From the NCBI RefSeq assembly GCF_037943105.1, contig NZ_CP149803.1:2083501-2147500 (forward strand): a stretch of DNA of 64,000 bases, given 5' to 3'. Below are positions 8,308 through 16,789 of this stretch, piece after piece. Each line of letters starts with the position of its first letter. The stretch's first letter is position 1. The notes under the pieces are model-generated. The model made no database searches, had not been told where the DNA came from, and saw only the letters and a program-made list of their open reading frames with translations. The position numbers and the translations under genes are program-made. The stretch comes from Pseudomonas sp. TMP9 (GTDB lineage Bacteria > Pseudomonadota > Gammaproteobacteria > Pseudomonadales > Pseudomonadaceae).

Positions 8308-9201
8308 GTGCGCCTTGCTGACCTGATGCGCCTATTGCTGCTTGCTGCTATTTGGGGCGCCAGCTTTTTGTTTATGCGCATCGTCGCGCCGGTGCTCGGC
8401 AGCATGCCGACTGCTTTTTTTCGTGCCAGCTTGGGCATGCTTGGGCTGCTGGCAATTCTGTTGCTGATGCGGGTGCGTTGGAACTTCAACGGCAAGCTCA
8501 AGCATTGTCTGATTCTTGGCGTCATCAATGCCGGATTGCCTTCTGCCATGTACTGCTTGGCCGCGCTGGTGCTACCAGCGGGTTACTCAGCCATCCTCAA
8601 CGCAACGACGCCCATGATGGGCGTCTTGATCGGCATGCTGTTTTTTGCGGAGGCGCTGACCTTGAGCAAAGCGGCTGGCGTGGCTGTTGGCCTGTTTGGT
8701 GTGGGCGTGCTGACCCGTACCGGGCCGGTTGAGTTTGACTCAACCCTGCTACTCGGCGCCGCCGCCTGCTTGGTGGCGACCGCTTGCTATGGGTTTGCCG
8801 GCTTTCTCACCCGGCGCTGGATCGGCATGCAGGGCGGCTTGGATAACCGCTTAACCGCCTTTGCCAGCTTGTGCGGCGCCAGTCTTTTCCTGTTGCCGCT
8901 GTTTGGTGGTTCTCTATTTATACAACCGCCTGCCAGCTGGGGTGGTCTTGAGGTTTGGCTGTCGTTGGCTGGGCTAGGTTTTGTCTGTACAGCGTTTGCT
9001 TACGTCCTGTACTTCCGTTTGCTAAGCGATATCGGACCGATCAAAGCCAGCACCACGACCTTCCTGATTCCGCCCTTTGGTGTGCTGTGGGGCGCACTGT
9101 TATTGGATGAGCCTTTATCCTGGGCTTACCTGTATGGCGGCGTGCTAATCGCGATTGCCCTGTGGCTGGTGGTGCGACCCACTGCACACGCTAACGCTTG
9201 A
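8308..9201 (+). CDS. EamA/DMT-family permease
   Basis: 297-aa inner-membrane transporter with ten predicted hydrophobic segments in two EamA repeats (first LLLAAIWGASFLFMRI, second around LAGLGFVCTAFAYVLYFRLL). The start is taken as GTG 8308 because TGGAGG lies 5 bases upstream and the first helix follows directly; the frame extends to 8155, into the aceK leader. Family members export amino acids or metabolites or act as drug/metabolite permeases; the substrate here is unknown. It stands alone between aceK and thrH. Confidence 0.85.
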   Translation: MRLADLMRLLLLAAIWGASFLFMRIVAPVLGSMPTAFFRASLGMLGLLAILLLMRVRWNFNGKLKHCLILGVINAGLPSAMYCLAALVLPAGYSAILNATTPMMGVLIGMLFFAEALTLSKAAGVAVGLFGVGVLTRTGPVEFDSTLLLGAAACLVATACYGFAGFLTRRWIGMQGGLDNRLTAFASLCGASLFLLPLFGGSLFIQPPASWGGLEVWLSLAGLGFVCTAFAYVLYFRLLSDIGPIKASTTTFLIPPFGVLWGALLLDEPLSWAYLYGGVLIAIALWLVVRPTAHANA

Positions 9202-9242
9202 GTGCAGTGCACTGCAGGAAGGTGTTGCTAATGGCCACCGAA

Positions 9243-9281
9243 AACAAAACACCCTGCGAGAATAAAACCCTCGCAGGGTGT
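9243..9281 (-). terminator. Terminator of thrH (possibly shared with the EamA gene)
   Basis: A perfect 12-bp stem (ACACCCTGCGAG / CTCGCAGGGTGT) followed on the minus strand by TTTGTTTTC. It lies 50 bases beyond the thrH stop, and the plus-strand EamA gene ends just before it. Confidence 0.8.
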
Positions 9282-9330
9282 CGGGTGACCGTTCAATTGG
9301 CTCGCGAATGCGCGCCTTCAGTGGAGGCTA

Positions 9331-9948
9331 TTACAAGCTCAACGGACGATTGGACGCTTTGAGGAACTCACGCTTGAGCGCTTCAAACGTGTGAACCGCT
9401 GGGAATTGTGGGAACTCGCGGATCACATTCTCTGGCGCATGAAACAGGATGCCTGCATGGGCTTCACTGAGCATGGTGGTGTCGTTGTACGAGTCACCCG
9501 CCGCAATCACTCGGTAGTACAGGCTCTTGAAGGCAAGCACCGACTGACGCTTGGGGTCTTTCTGGCGCAGCTGGTAATCAACCACGCGGTCAGTCTCATC
9601 GGTAACCAGCTTGTGACACAGCAAGGTGGGGAAACCTAACTGACGCATCAGCGGCTGGGAGAACTCATAGAAGGTGTCTGACAAAATCACCACTTGAAAG
9701 CGTTCGCGCAGCCAATCGACGAACTCCACTGCGCCCTCCAGCGGCTTGAGTGTGGCGATCACCTCCTGAATATCAGACAGCTTTAAGCCATGTTCATCCA
9801 GAATGCGCAGGCGCTGCTTCATCAGCACGTCGTAATCGGGAATATCCCGGGTGGTCGCTTTTAGCGATTCGATGCCAGTTTTTTCCGCGAAGGCGATCCA
9901 AATTTCCGGGACCAGTACGCCTTCCAGGTCGAGACACGCGATTTCCAC
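9331..9948 (-). CDS. thrH: Phosphoserine phosphatase / homoserine phosphotransferase ThrH
   Basis: HAD-superfamily enzyme that in P. aeruginosa hydrolyses phosphoserine and can move the phosphate to homoserine, linking serine and threonine synthesis. At 205 aa it has the family length. HAD motifs in order: CLDLEGVLVPE (nucleophile Asp; a DLE variant typical of ThrH instead of DxDxT), VVILSDTFYEF (motif II), a Lys in the RQKDPKRQ region, and AAGDSYNDTTML (motif IV). It is transcribed alone on the minus strand with its own terminator. Confidence 0.95.
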   Translation of the reverse strand: MEIACLDLEGVLVPEIWIAFAEKTGIESLKATTRDIPDYDVLMKQRLRILDEHGLKLSDIQEVIATLKPLEGAVEFVDWLRERFQVVILSDTFYEFSQPLMRQLGFPTLLCHKLVTDETDRVVDYQLRQKDPKRQSVLAFKSLYYRVIAAGDSYNDTTMLSEAHAGILFHAPENVIREFPQFPAVHTFEALKREFLKASNRPLSL

Positions 9949-10136
9949 AGGACACTCCTAGCTTGGATTTATGACAGAAGGCGGCACTCTAGCGACTCGC
10001 TCCACGCGGTGCAATGCAGCACTTATATCCAAATCAGAGCACTACTACGACACAAGGTTATTTAGCCGTATAAGCGGCTTTTGCTACCATCGCCGCACAC
10101 GGCGCGCAGCGTCAGATTAACTAGGAATTCAGCCCG

Positions 10137-10871
10137 ATGAGCCTCCCCTTTGATGCTACCGAACTGGCGGCGGACTTCGCCGACAAGTCGCCACAGGACA
10201 TTCTCAAACTCGCTTTTGAACACTTCGGTGATGAATTGTGGTTGTCCTTCAGCGGCGCCGAAGATGTAGTGCTGGTCGACATGGCCTGGAAGCTCAACAA
10301 GAACGTCAAGGTATTCAGCCTCGACACCGGTCGCCTGCACCCAGAGACCTACCGCTTTATCGATCAAGTACGCGAGCATTACGGCATTAGCATCGACCTG
10401 CTCTCGCCTGATGCAACTGCACTAGAACCCTTAGTCAAGGCAAAGGGTTTGTTCAGCTTCTATAAGGATGGCCATGGCGAATGCTGCGGCATCCGCAAAA
10501 CCGCTCCGCTTCGGCGCAAACTCGCCACCGTTAAGGCTTGGGCCACCGGCCAGCGCCACGACCAGAGCCCAAGCACTCGTAGCCAAGTGGCCGTGGTCGA
10601 ACTCGATGCCGCCTTTTCTACAGCGCAAAACACCCTGTTTAAGTTCAACCCATTGGCGCAGATGAGTAGCGAAGCTATATGGGCTTATATCCGCATGCTT
10701 GAACTGCCTTACAACAGCCTGCATGAACGCGGCTTTGTCAGCATCGGCTGTGAGCCCTGCACGCGGCCGGTGCTGCCTAATCAGCATGAGCGCGAAGGCC
10801 GCTGGTGGTGGGAAGAAGCCACACAAAAAGAATGCGGCCTGCATGCCGGCAATCTGATTGCCAAGGGTTGA
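10137..10871 (+). CDS. cysH: Phosphoadenylyl/adenylyl-sulfate reductase CysH
   Basis: Reduces adenylyl sulfate (APS) to sulfite in assimilatory sulfate reduction. The 244-aa protein has the nucleotide-binding [15 protein letters not shown] motif near residue 40. It also has the two cysteine pairs that mark [4Fe-4S] APS reductases, GECCGIRK (about residue 120) and IGCEPCTRP (about residue 205). The catalytic KECGLH lies near the C-terminus. The Cys pairs point to APS rather than PAPS as substrate, as known for Pseudomonas. It has its own leader and no cys neighbour. Confidence 0.96.
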   Translation: MSLPFDATELAADFADKSPQDILKLAFEHFGDELWLSFSGAEDVVLVDMAWKLNKNVKVFSLDTGRLHPETYRFIDQVREHYGISIDLLSPDATALEPLVKAKGLFSFYKDGHGECCGIRKTAPLRRKLATVKAWATGQRHDQSPSTRSQVAVVELDAAFSTAQNTLFKFNPLAQMSSEAIWAYIRMLELPYNSLHERGFVSIGCEPCTRPVLPNQHEREGRWWWEEATQKECGLHAGNLIAKG

Positions 10872-10892
10872 GGGTAAAAGCGCAAACATTCC

Positions 10893-10923
10893 CATAAAAA
10901 AAGGCCAGTCACTGACTGGCCTT
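10893..10923 (-). terminator. Terminator of the small acetyltransferase gene
   Basis: AAGGCCAGTC / GACTGGCCTT stem, followed on the minus strand by a run of seven Ts. It lies between the convergent cysH and GNAT genes and may act in both directions, though the plus-side T-run is weak. Confidence 0.75.
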
Positions 10924-10941
10924 GCTTATTGCTCATCTCAA

Positions 10942-11223
10942 TCAGCTTTGATCTGCTTGCCGCTGACGGCGTGCCATGTAGCGCTCCACATAGGAGCACG
11001 ATGCAATCACGCTGTAGCCCATGCGCTCCGCATATTGCAGGGCATGTTCAGTCAACGCGGCAGCGACGCCTCGCCCACGCAGGGAGTTGGGCACAAAAGT
11101 ACGGTAGATATCCAAGGTTTGCTTGCCAAGGTCCATATAAGCCAAATAGGCCCGATCACCGTCCACGGTGGTCTCGAATTGATGGCCTGCAAGGTCATGG
11201 TGAACCGTCAATGCCTCGCTCAT
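10942..11223 (-). CDS. Short GNAT-like N-acetyltransferase (YjdJ type)
   Basis: 93 aa from ATG 11223, which has GAGGAG 5-10 bases upstream; an earlier in-frame ATG at 11259 lacks a ribosome site. It is a minimal GNAT fold with LDIYRTFVPNSLRGRGVAAAL, containing the acetyl-CoA-binding RGRGVA loop, then ALQYAERMGYSVIASCSYVE. The length and the C/Y-rich end fit the YjdJ/GTLF3-like short acetyltransferases. Acceptor substrate unknown. Confidence 0.8.
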   Translation of the reverse strand: MSEALTVHHDLAGHQFETTVDGDRAYLAYMDLGKQTLDIYRTFVPNSLRGRGVAAALTEHALQYAERMGYSVIASCSYVERYMARRQRQADQS

Positions 11224-11742
11224 AGCAACTCCTCTGTTAACTCGGTAAACCCTTTCCACCTGTATGGCAAACGGCTTATCGCATCTTTACCCATTAGGTT
11301 GTAGCCAGTTATGACCAGCTTATCAGGCCAAAACCTACGAGGTCACGTGAATCAAGGACTTAGATCACACAGCAAGGCATTGAGCCGCTTCCATGACGCG
11401 GCCGCCACCAAGACTATTACGCGGCACTCAACCATGATCTGCGTTTATGCGAGCGTGCAGCGAAAAGTATCGAGCTTAGCGCTTGCAGGCATTTTTAATG
11501 ATTAACGCTGTGGCAGATACTTTCGCAACAGCATAAAGAACGGTTACTCACGTCAACGTTGCTTATTTTTTACTCAAAAAACAGGCTGCATATGACAGGC
11601 ATGGCAGTAATCAGAAAAAAACCCATGCGCCTTGCCTTCGTCACATTTACTTACTGCCGGTTACAGGTAGTATGTACGCCGGCTAATTTCCCACTATCGG
11701 GAGTTTGCTTTTATGGAAAAATTCCACCTCAAGGGGAACACG
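11224..11742. other. 519-bp gene-free stretch before oprI
   Basis: No convincing gene: the open frames here are short, lack ribosome sites and do not look coding. It holds an imperfect inverted repeat at 11460-11526 and must contain the oprI promoter in its last 100 bases. I could not assign -35/-10 boxes with confidence. Confidence 0.6.
11460..11526. repeat. Imperfect inverted repeat
   Basis: GCGAAAAGTATC (11460-11471) pairs with GATACTTTCGC (11516-11526) except for one extra A. The 44-base interior contains a further small AGCG/CGCT pairing. It could fold as an RNA hairpin or be an operator pair. Confidence 0.4.
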
Positions 11743-11994
11743 ATGAACAACGTTCTGAAATTCTCTGCTCTGGCATTGGCCGCAGTTCTGGCTACCGGTT
11801 GCAGCAGCATGTCCAAAGAAACTGAGTCCCGTTTGACTGCAACTGAAGATGCAGCCGCTCGCGCTCAAGCCCGTGCCGACGAAGCCTACAGCAAGGCTGA
11901 CGAGGCTATGGCAGCTGCTCAGAAGGCTCAGCAAACTGCTGACGAAGCCAATGAGCGTGCTCTGCGTATGCTGGAAAAAGCCAGCCGCAAGTAA
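11743..11994 (+). CDS. oprI: Major outer-membrane lipoprotein OprI (Lpp-like)
   Basis: 83-aa murein lipoprotein that anchors the outer membrane to peptidoglycan and is among the most abundant Pseudomonas proteins. It has a lipoprotein signal peptide with lipobox LATGC (lipidated Cys near residue 20). An Ala-rich heptad coiled coil follows ([35 protein letters not shown]), ending in Lys, as needed for attachment to peptidoglycan. The start at 11743 has AAGGGG upstream. It is monocistronic, with a strong terminator directly after it. Confidence 0.97.
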   Translation: MNNVLKFSALALAAVLATGCSSMSKETESRLTATEDAAARAQARADEAYSKADEAMAAAQKAQQTADEANERALRMLEKASRK

Positions 11995-12012
11995 ATAGCT
12001 CACAAGGCTATG

Positions 12013-12046
12013 AAAAGCCGACCCAGTTTCTGGGTCGGCTTTTTTA
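12013..12046 (+). terminator. Strong terminator of oprI
   Basis: AAAAGCCGACCCAG / CTGGGTCGGCTTTTTT, 14-bp stem with a 3-base loop and six Ts, 18 bases after the oprI stop. Confidence 0.93.
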
Positions 12047-12118
12047 TTGCGCAAATGACCGTTACGGTTGTGCTAAAGCCGTTCACAACGGCAATCAAGC
12101 CGTTGGCGAGTAGCGAGC

Positions 12119-12718
12119 CTAGATGACAATAGGTCGGCGCCCCGCAATCGAGTGCGCTAAGGTGCCGCCATCAACCAATTCCAGCTCACCGCCGAGCGGC
12201 ATGCCATGGGCAATGCGCGACGCGATTAAGCCTTTACCCGCCAACAGCTGAGCAATGTAATGGGCGGTGGCTTCGCCCTCGACCGTTGGGTTGGTCGCCA
12301 GAATCACCTCGGCAAAACCACCCGCAGCGATCCGTGCCAGCAACTCAGGAATACCAATCGCTTCTGGGCCGAGCCCATCGAGCGGTGATAAATGCCCCTT
12401 GAGGACAAAGTAGCGGCCACGAAAGCCCGTATGTTCGACCGCATACACATCCATTGGCCCCTCAACCACGCACAGCACACTGTCATCCCGGCGCGGATCA
12501 GCACAGAGCTGACACTCATCATCTTCACTGAGGCTGCGACACTGCTTACAGTGGCCAACCCCTTCCATGGCCTGCGTCAGCGCCTGGGCCAAGCGCAGCG
12601 CCCCAGAGCGATCACGCTCAAGCATCTGCAAGGCCATACGTTGAGCGGTTTTTTGCCCAACGCCGGGAAGAATGCGCAGAGAATCAATCAGGTGGCGGAT
12701 CAGCGGGCTGAAACTCAT
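12119..12718 (-). CDS. recR: Recombination protein RecR
   Basis: Part of the RecFOR complex that loads RecA at gaps. The 199-aa protein has a helix-hairpin-helix ([19 protein letters not shown]), a Cys4 zinc site ([16 protein letters not shown], about residues 57-72) and a Toprim domain ([26 protein letters not shown]). It is the last gene of the dnaX-ybaB-recR group, in conserved order. Confidence 0.98.
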   Translation of the reverse strand: MSFSPLIRHLIDSLRILPGVGQKTAQRMALQMLERDRSGALRLAQALTQAMEGVGHCKQCRSLSEDDECQLCADPRRDDSVLCVVEGPMDVYAVEHTGFRGRYFVLKGHLSPLDGLGPEAIGIPELLARIAAGGFAEVILATNPTVEGEATAHYIAQLLAGKGLIASRIAHGMPLGGELELVDGGTLAHSIAGRRPIVI

Positions 12719-12866
12719 GGAGAAATACTCGGCAACGACGAAGACTCAAGCGTTTACTGCGCCTACCAAGCTGTTCAGCTATTAGTGGCGCAAGGCAAAG
12801 GCAGGTACAGGTTGAGGACACCCATACCTGCCTGAGGCACATACATGTGCGATGCCCGGGTGTTGT

Positions 12867-13196
12867 TTAAAACGGCATCTTAAAGCCTGGTGGTAGTTGC
12901 ATGCCTGAAGTCATACCCGACATTTTTTCTTGGCTGTTGTGTTCAATCTTGCGCACCGCATCGTTCACCGCAGCGGCGATCAGGTCTTCGAGAATTTCTT
13001 TGTCTTCCTGCATCAAGCTGTCATCCAGGCTGACGCGCTTAACATCGTGACGCCCCGTCATGACCACACTGACCAGCCCAGCACCGGACTGACCGGTCAC
13101 TTCGGCGTTCGCCAGCTCTTCTTGCATCTTCTGCATTTTTTCTTGCATTTGCTGGGCCTGCTTCATCAGGCCGGCCATGCCGCCACCTTTCATCAT
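12867..13196 (-). CDS. ybaB: Nucleoid-associated protein YbaB/EbfC
   Basis: 109-aa DNA-binding dimer. It has the typical start [20 protein letters not shown], a Met/Gln-rich helix, and the core [20 protein letters not shown] with [10 protein letters not shown] in the middle. The C-terminus is [12 protein letters not shown]. It lies 18 bases after dnaX, so it is co-transcribed with it. The name ebfC is also used. Confidence 0.97.
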   Translation of the reverse strand: MMKGGGMAGLMKQAQQMQEKMQKMQEELANAEVTGQSGAGLVSVVMTGRHDVKRVSLDDSLMQEDKEILEDLIAAAVNDAVRKIEHNSQEKMSGMTSGMQLPPGFKMPF

Positions 13197-13214
13197 GGTG
13201 TAAGTCCTCGGTAA

Positions 13215-15269
13215 TTAGGGGTTAACGGAAGTGTCTAGGGGTTCAATGCTGTCCGCGCGAATCACCGCAGCGAACTGCTGAATCATTTGTTGAATCACAG
13301 GGTCTTGATGGATCGCAGCCTCAGCATCACGCTGGCGATTAGCCCGTTTGTGCGCTGCCGCCTGCCCTGGCGTCTCCTGTTCAGGCTTACACAACTCGAT
13401 CAATACCGTGAGTTCGCGGTCATGAAATTGGTTAAGCGCTTCATTAAGGCGCCGCTGCTGAGTAAGGTTAAACAGCGCTGCCTGAGCAGGATCAAGGTGC
13501 AACAGCCAGTTATCGCCCTCAACAGAAATCAATGTGCAGTTGGCGCCGATACTGCCAGTCATCCCAGATAAACCGAGTTTGGGGAATAACTCCAGCCAAT
13601 CAGCAGCAAGCCCCGTCGCCGGTTGCGCTGCGGGTAATACCTCAGGCTCGGCAGATGCGGCGCTTTCCACTGCGTCAAAATCATAATCAAACGACTCGGC
13701 GTCCATCTCGACATAGTCGTAGTCGCCCAGCGGTGGCTCGTCGTCATCTGCATCCGTATCAGCCGACAGCAACGGCTTGACTGCTACGGGCTCAAGCATT
13801 GCTGGGGGCGACGCTTCAGCTCTTATATCGGGCGCTGTCGGTGCGGCAGGCGCTTCAACTTGAATATTCGCTGCTTGCGCCTGCTCTTCCCAAGGCAGAT
13901 TGACGACAGCTGCCACTGTAGGTGCTTCATTTATGGGCGCAGCCTGTGGCGCCGGTTCTTCTAACTCCACCGGCGTCGCATCCATAACCGGCATAACGAT
14001 TTCAGCTGCTTCAGAGGATGCGACAGGTGTTACGGCAGAGAGCGCCTGGGGCGCAGGTGCCGTGGCCTCAACAACATGGACCTGGGCGGCGACAGCAGCA
14101 TCGGCCACTGGGTTGCTCGTGGGATCAGCGGTGGCCTGACTAATCCCCAGCGGCTTTAGCGCTACCCTCGGCACATCATGGGTATCCGCTGGGCGGAATG
14201 CCAACATGCGTAACAGCACCATTTCGAAACCGCTACGTGGATCAGGTGACAACGGCAAATCTCGGCGGCCGATAAGACCCATTTGGTAATAGAACTGTAC
14301 GTCCTCGCTGGGCAGAACCTGCGCCAGCTCAAGCACTCGTTCGCGGTCCCCTTGGCCATTGTCTACCGCCTCAGGCAGAGCTTGAGCTATCGCCACACGG
14401 TGCAGTACGTTGAGCATTTCGGACAACACGCCATTCCAGTCCGGGCCCTGCTCCGCCAAATGACGCACTGCTTCAATCAGCCCTCGGGCATCACCTTCCA
14501 GCAAGGCGTGCAATACGCCGTAAACCTGCCCGTGGTCGAGAGTACCTAGCATGGCCCGAACATCAGCCGCCAACACCTTGCCTTCACCGAAGGCAATCGC
14601 CTGATCGGTCAAGCTCATGGCGTCGCGCATGGAGCCATCTGCCGCGCGCCCAAGTAACCAGAGCGCATCGCTTTCAAATGGAATCTGCTCGGCAGCCAGA
14701 ACATGACTGAGGTGATCAACCACTCGCTCAGGCGGCATGTTCTTTAGCGAAAACTGCAAGCAGCGCGACAACACCGTGACCGGTAATTTCTGTGGATCAG
14801 TGGTGGCCAGAAGGAATTTGACGTGGGGCGGCGGCTCTTCCAGCGTTTTCAACAGTGCGTTGAAGGAACTGGTTGAGAGCATATGCACTTCGTCAATCAG
14901 GTAAACCTTAAAACGCCCGCGGCTGGGTGAGTACTGCACGTTGTCGAGCAACTCGCGGGTGTCTTCTACTTTGGTACGGCTGGCAGCATCGACTTCAATC
15001 AAATCAATAAAGCGGCCTTCATCAATCTCTTTGCAGATCGAACAAACGCCACAAGGCGTTGAACTGATTCCAGTTTCACAATTCAGGCACTTAGCAATAA
15101 TCCGCGCGATAGTGGTTTTGCCGACACCGCGAGTGCCCGTGAACAGATAGGCATGGTGCAGACGCTGACTGTCCAGCGCATTGATCAGCGCCCGAAGCAC
15201 ATGAGTCTGACCCACCATTTCATTGAATGAGCGTGGACGCCACTTGCGTGCAAGAACCTGATAACTCAT
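13215..15269 (-). CDS. dnaX: DNA polymerase III subunits gamma/tau
   Basis: Clamp-loader ATPase, 684 aa. Walker A is GTRGVGKTTIARI (about residues 45-55), followed by a Zn site (CLNCETGISSTPCGVCSIC), Walker B VYLIDEVHML and the sensor region LLATTDPQKLPVTVLSRC. Domain III follows, then a long Pro/Ala/Glu-rich linker (about residues 365-540). The tau-specific C-terminus contacts polymerase alpha and DnaB. It heads the dnaX-ybaB-recR unit. I did not identify a slippery frameshift site for the short gamma form. Confidence 0.97.
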   Translation of the reverse strand: MSYQVLARKWRPRSFNEMVGQTHVLRALINALDSQRLHHAYLFTGTRGVGKTTIARIIAKCLNCETGISSTPCGVCSICKEIDEGRFIDLIEVDAASRTKVEDTRELLDNVQYSPSRGRFKVYLIDEVHMLSTSSFNALLKTLEEPPPHVKFLLATTDPQKLPVTVLSRCLQFSLKNMPPERVVDHLSHVLAAEQIPFESDALWLLGRAADGSMRDAMSLTDQAIAFGEGKVLAADVRAMLGTLDHGQVYGVLHALLEGDARGLIEAVRHLAEQGPDWNGVLSEMLNVLHRVAIAQALPEAVDNGQGDRERVLELAQVLPSEDVQFYYQMGLIGRRDLPLSPDPRSGFEMVLLRMLAFRPADTHDVPRVALKPLGISQATADPTSNPVADAAVAAQVHVVEATAPAPQALSAVTPVASSEAAEIVMPVMDATPVELEEPAPQAAPINEAPTVAAVVNLPWEEQAQAANIQVEAPAAPTAPDIRAEASPPAMLEPVAVKPLLSADTDADDDEPPLGDYDYVEMDAESFDYDFDAVESAASAEPEVLPAAQPATGLAADWLELFPKLGLSGMTGSIGANCTLISVEGDNWLLHLDPAQAALFNLTQQRRLNEALNQFHDRELTVLIELCKPEQETPGQAAAHKRANRQRDAEAAIHQDPVIQQMIQQFAAVIRADSIEPLDTSVNP

Positions 15270-15730
15270 CGAAACCCGTCACAAGAGGAAAGCAAAAGTG
15301 TGGCAATCCTAACGGAGCATGGGCCAAATTGCATCTGATGCGCAGCCCAGCAACACCCTCTGTGCATGATTAAACATAAATGAGCTGGCTTAAAATCAAC
15401 CAGCTGGGTATAGTCCACATCGTTAGTACCACGCTGTAAGTCAATTAGGCCTTTAAGCCCCCTCGATGGATTTCAAGTAAGAGCGCATGACCTAACCGGG
15501 CATGCCGCGCAGCTCTAGCTCACGACCCAACCTGCTGACTGATCTGGCCGTCCCGCGCAAGCGCTGACTCAAGCCCGCCTCCGACGTACCGACCCGCACA
15601 CAGCCACCTCAATTGGAACTTGTGCGTGTAGTCCAGCTCCTATCTGAACATGTAGCCGATCACTTATATCGACCGCCTGGAGCTCTATTTAGCGCAATGA
15701 CGCGCCCGCTGTTTTAGGAAATACCCAAAA
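15270..15730. other. 461-bp gene-free stretch between dnaX and a small gene
   Basis: It contains the dnaX leader and a segment that looks like decayed coding sequence. One plus frame is open from 15568 to a TAG at 15715 (about 49 codons, including QLELVRVVQLLSEHVADHLY) but has no start codon or ribosome site; minus frames are also partly open and broken by stops. No homologue recognised. Confidence 0.4.
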
Positions 15731-15952
15731 ATGAATACTCAAAACCAAATTCAGGATGCCATTCGCACCCTATCCAGTGCATTTGCACCGTTTGACTGCC
15801 GCATCCTTGCCGCCCGCAAAGGCAGCTTCAGCTTCACCATCGTCAATCATGCCGGTATCGCCCAGCACAGCCAGCGCCTTTATCCTGGTCAGTACAGCGG
15901 TGCACACCTGCAACAAGTCATTGAGCGCGCACGCCAGTCCCTGACCGCTTAA
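15731..15952 (+). CDS. Small conserved Pseudomonas protein, 73 aa, unknown function
   Basis: Starts ATG 15731 with a TAGGAAA stretch about 12 bases upstream. The sequence has an N-terminal helix, a beta strand pair GSFSFTIVNHAGI and a helix LQQVIERARQSLTA. The beta-beta-helix layout is like the next gene and the DUF3509 family of short Pseudomonas proteins, but similarity is only by pattern. No signal peptide or catalytic motif. It is followed after 70 bases by another small gene of similar build. Confidence 0.6.
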   Translation: MNTQNQIQDAIRTLSSAFAPFDCRILAARKGSFSFTIVNHAGIAQHSQRLYPGQYSGAHLQQVIERARQSLTA

Positions 15953-16022
15953 TTGCTCAGATAGGCGAACCATTGACCATCCTAGAGGTCTGAAACAATC
16001 ACCCTCAGGATGGAGCACCCTC

Positions 16023-16310
16023 ATGGATAACATTAACCGCGAACTCGTTGAGCAGCTCTTCTCTCCCTTGCGCGCCACATTCAGCCTACCCCGCCCAGAT
16101 GGTGGCGTGGTCCTCTCGTTACTGGATGCAAGCGACGCCACAGCGTATAGCCGTGTGCTCAGCCCAGCCCAACGCACTGACCCTCAAGCTTTTGCGCAAA
16201 GCCTTGAAGACATCCGTCTTGAGCTGGCCATGCGCTCCGGCAGCATCCCCGCCGATATGCGTAAAGCGCTTAAAGAACAAGACAGCGTGCTCAGCTACCA
16301 CACCGACTAG
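16023..16310 (+). CDS. Small protein, 95 aa, DUF3509-like
   Basis: Starts ATG 16023 with an AGGATGGAG-type ribosome site. It reads VEQLFSPLRATFSLPRPDGG, a strand VVLSLLD, then YSRVLSPAQRTDPQAFAQSL and EDIRLELA. Order and motifs (PDG turn, RVLSxxQ, IRxEL) resemble DUF3509 proteins, small cytosolic Pseudomonas proteins without assigned function. It probably shares a transcript with the preceding 73-aa gene; the two may be diverged duplicates. Confidence 0.6.
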   Translation: MDNINRELVEQLFSPLRATFSLPRPDGGVVLSLLDASDATAYSRVLSPAQRTDPQAFAQSLEDIRLELAMRSGSIPADMRKALKEQDSVLSYHTD

Positions 16311-16587
16311 CCGCAGTAAGAGCCTCGCTCACCGGCGCGGCTCTTGGCCGGCCTGAATTTGTGCGCAAGCCAATAGGCACGACGTTTTTGCAAGTGCACT
16401 TACCTAGCCGATGACAACCTTTAGCTGTAGTCAAGCTATTGGATGGCCCGTTGAGTAACACTGGAAAATATGCACGCCGCTGGCTATTGCACAGCAATGA
16501 GCTTGGCTGGCAGATAAGGCGATTTATTAGGGCGGAAACTAGATTGGCCGCTGCTCAAGTATTGAGCGATGCCAAAGAGATGATGGA

Positions 16588-16697
16588 GGCAGCCCCACCA
16601 GCCACACCTCGGCACACGATGTAACCGCTTCGGCTGCTCCCTTCCAGGCCTGACCGGGTTAACGGTTGATCGTTGCGAGGGGACCGGCAGGACCACC
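16588..16697 (-). ncRNA. ffs: Signal recognition particle RNA (4.5S)
   Basis: On the minus strand the apical loop GGTCAGGCCTGGAAGGGAGC and the following AGCC match the universally conserved SRP domain IV that binds Ffh. The ends pair over 16 bases if G-U pairs are allowed (5' GGTGGTCCTGCCGGTC with 3' GGCTGGTGGGGCTGCC), which fixes the gene at about 110 nt. Ends are accurate to a few bases. Confidence 0.95.
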
Positions 16698-16789
16698 ATA
16701 ACGCAGCTCACCAGAAGCGAGCCGCGTCATTGTACCGGCTTAAAACGAAGTTACAACCGCTGTAAACGCCTAACCCATTGAATCGATTA

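Noticed and set aside
11311..11505. 64-codon frame between the GNAT gene and oprI
   Set aside because: No ribosome site, no recognisable pattern and it crosses an inverted-repeat arm.
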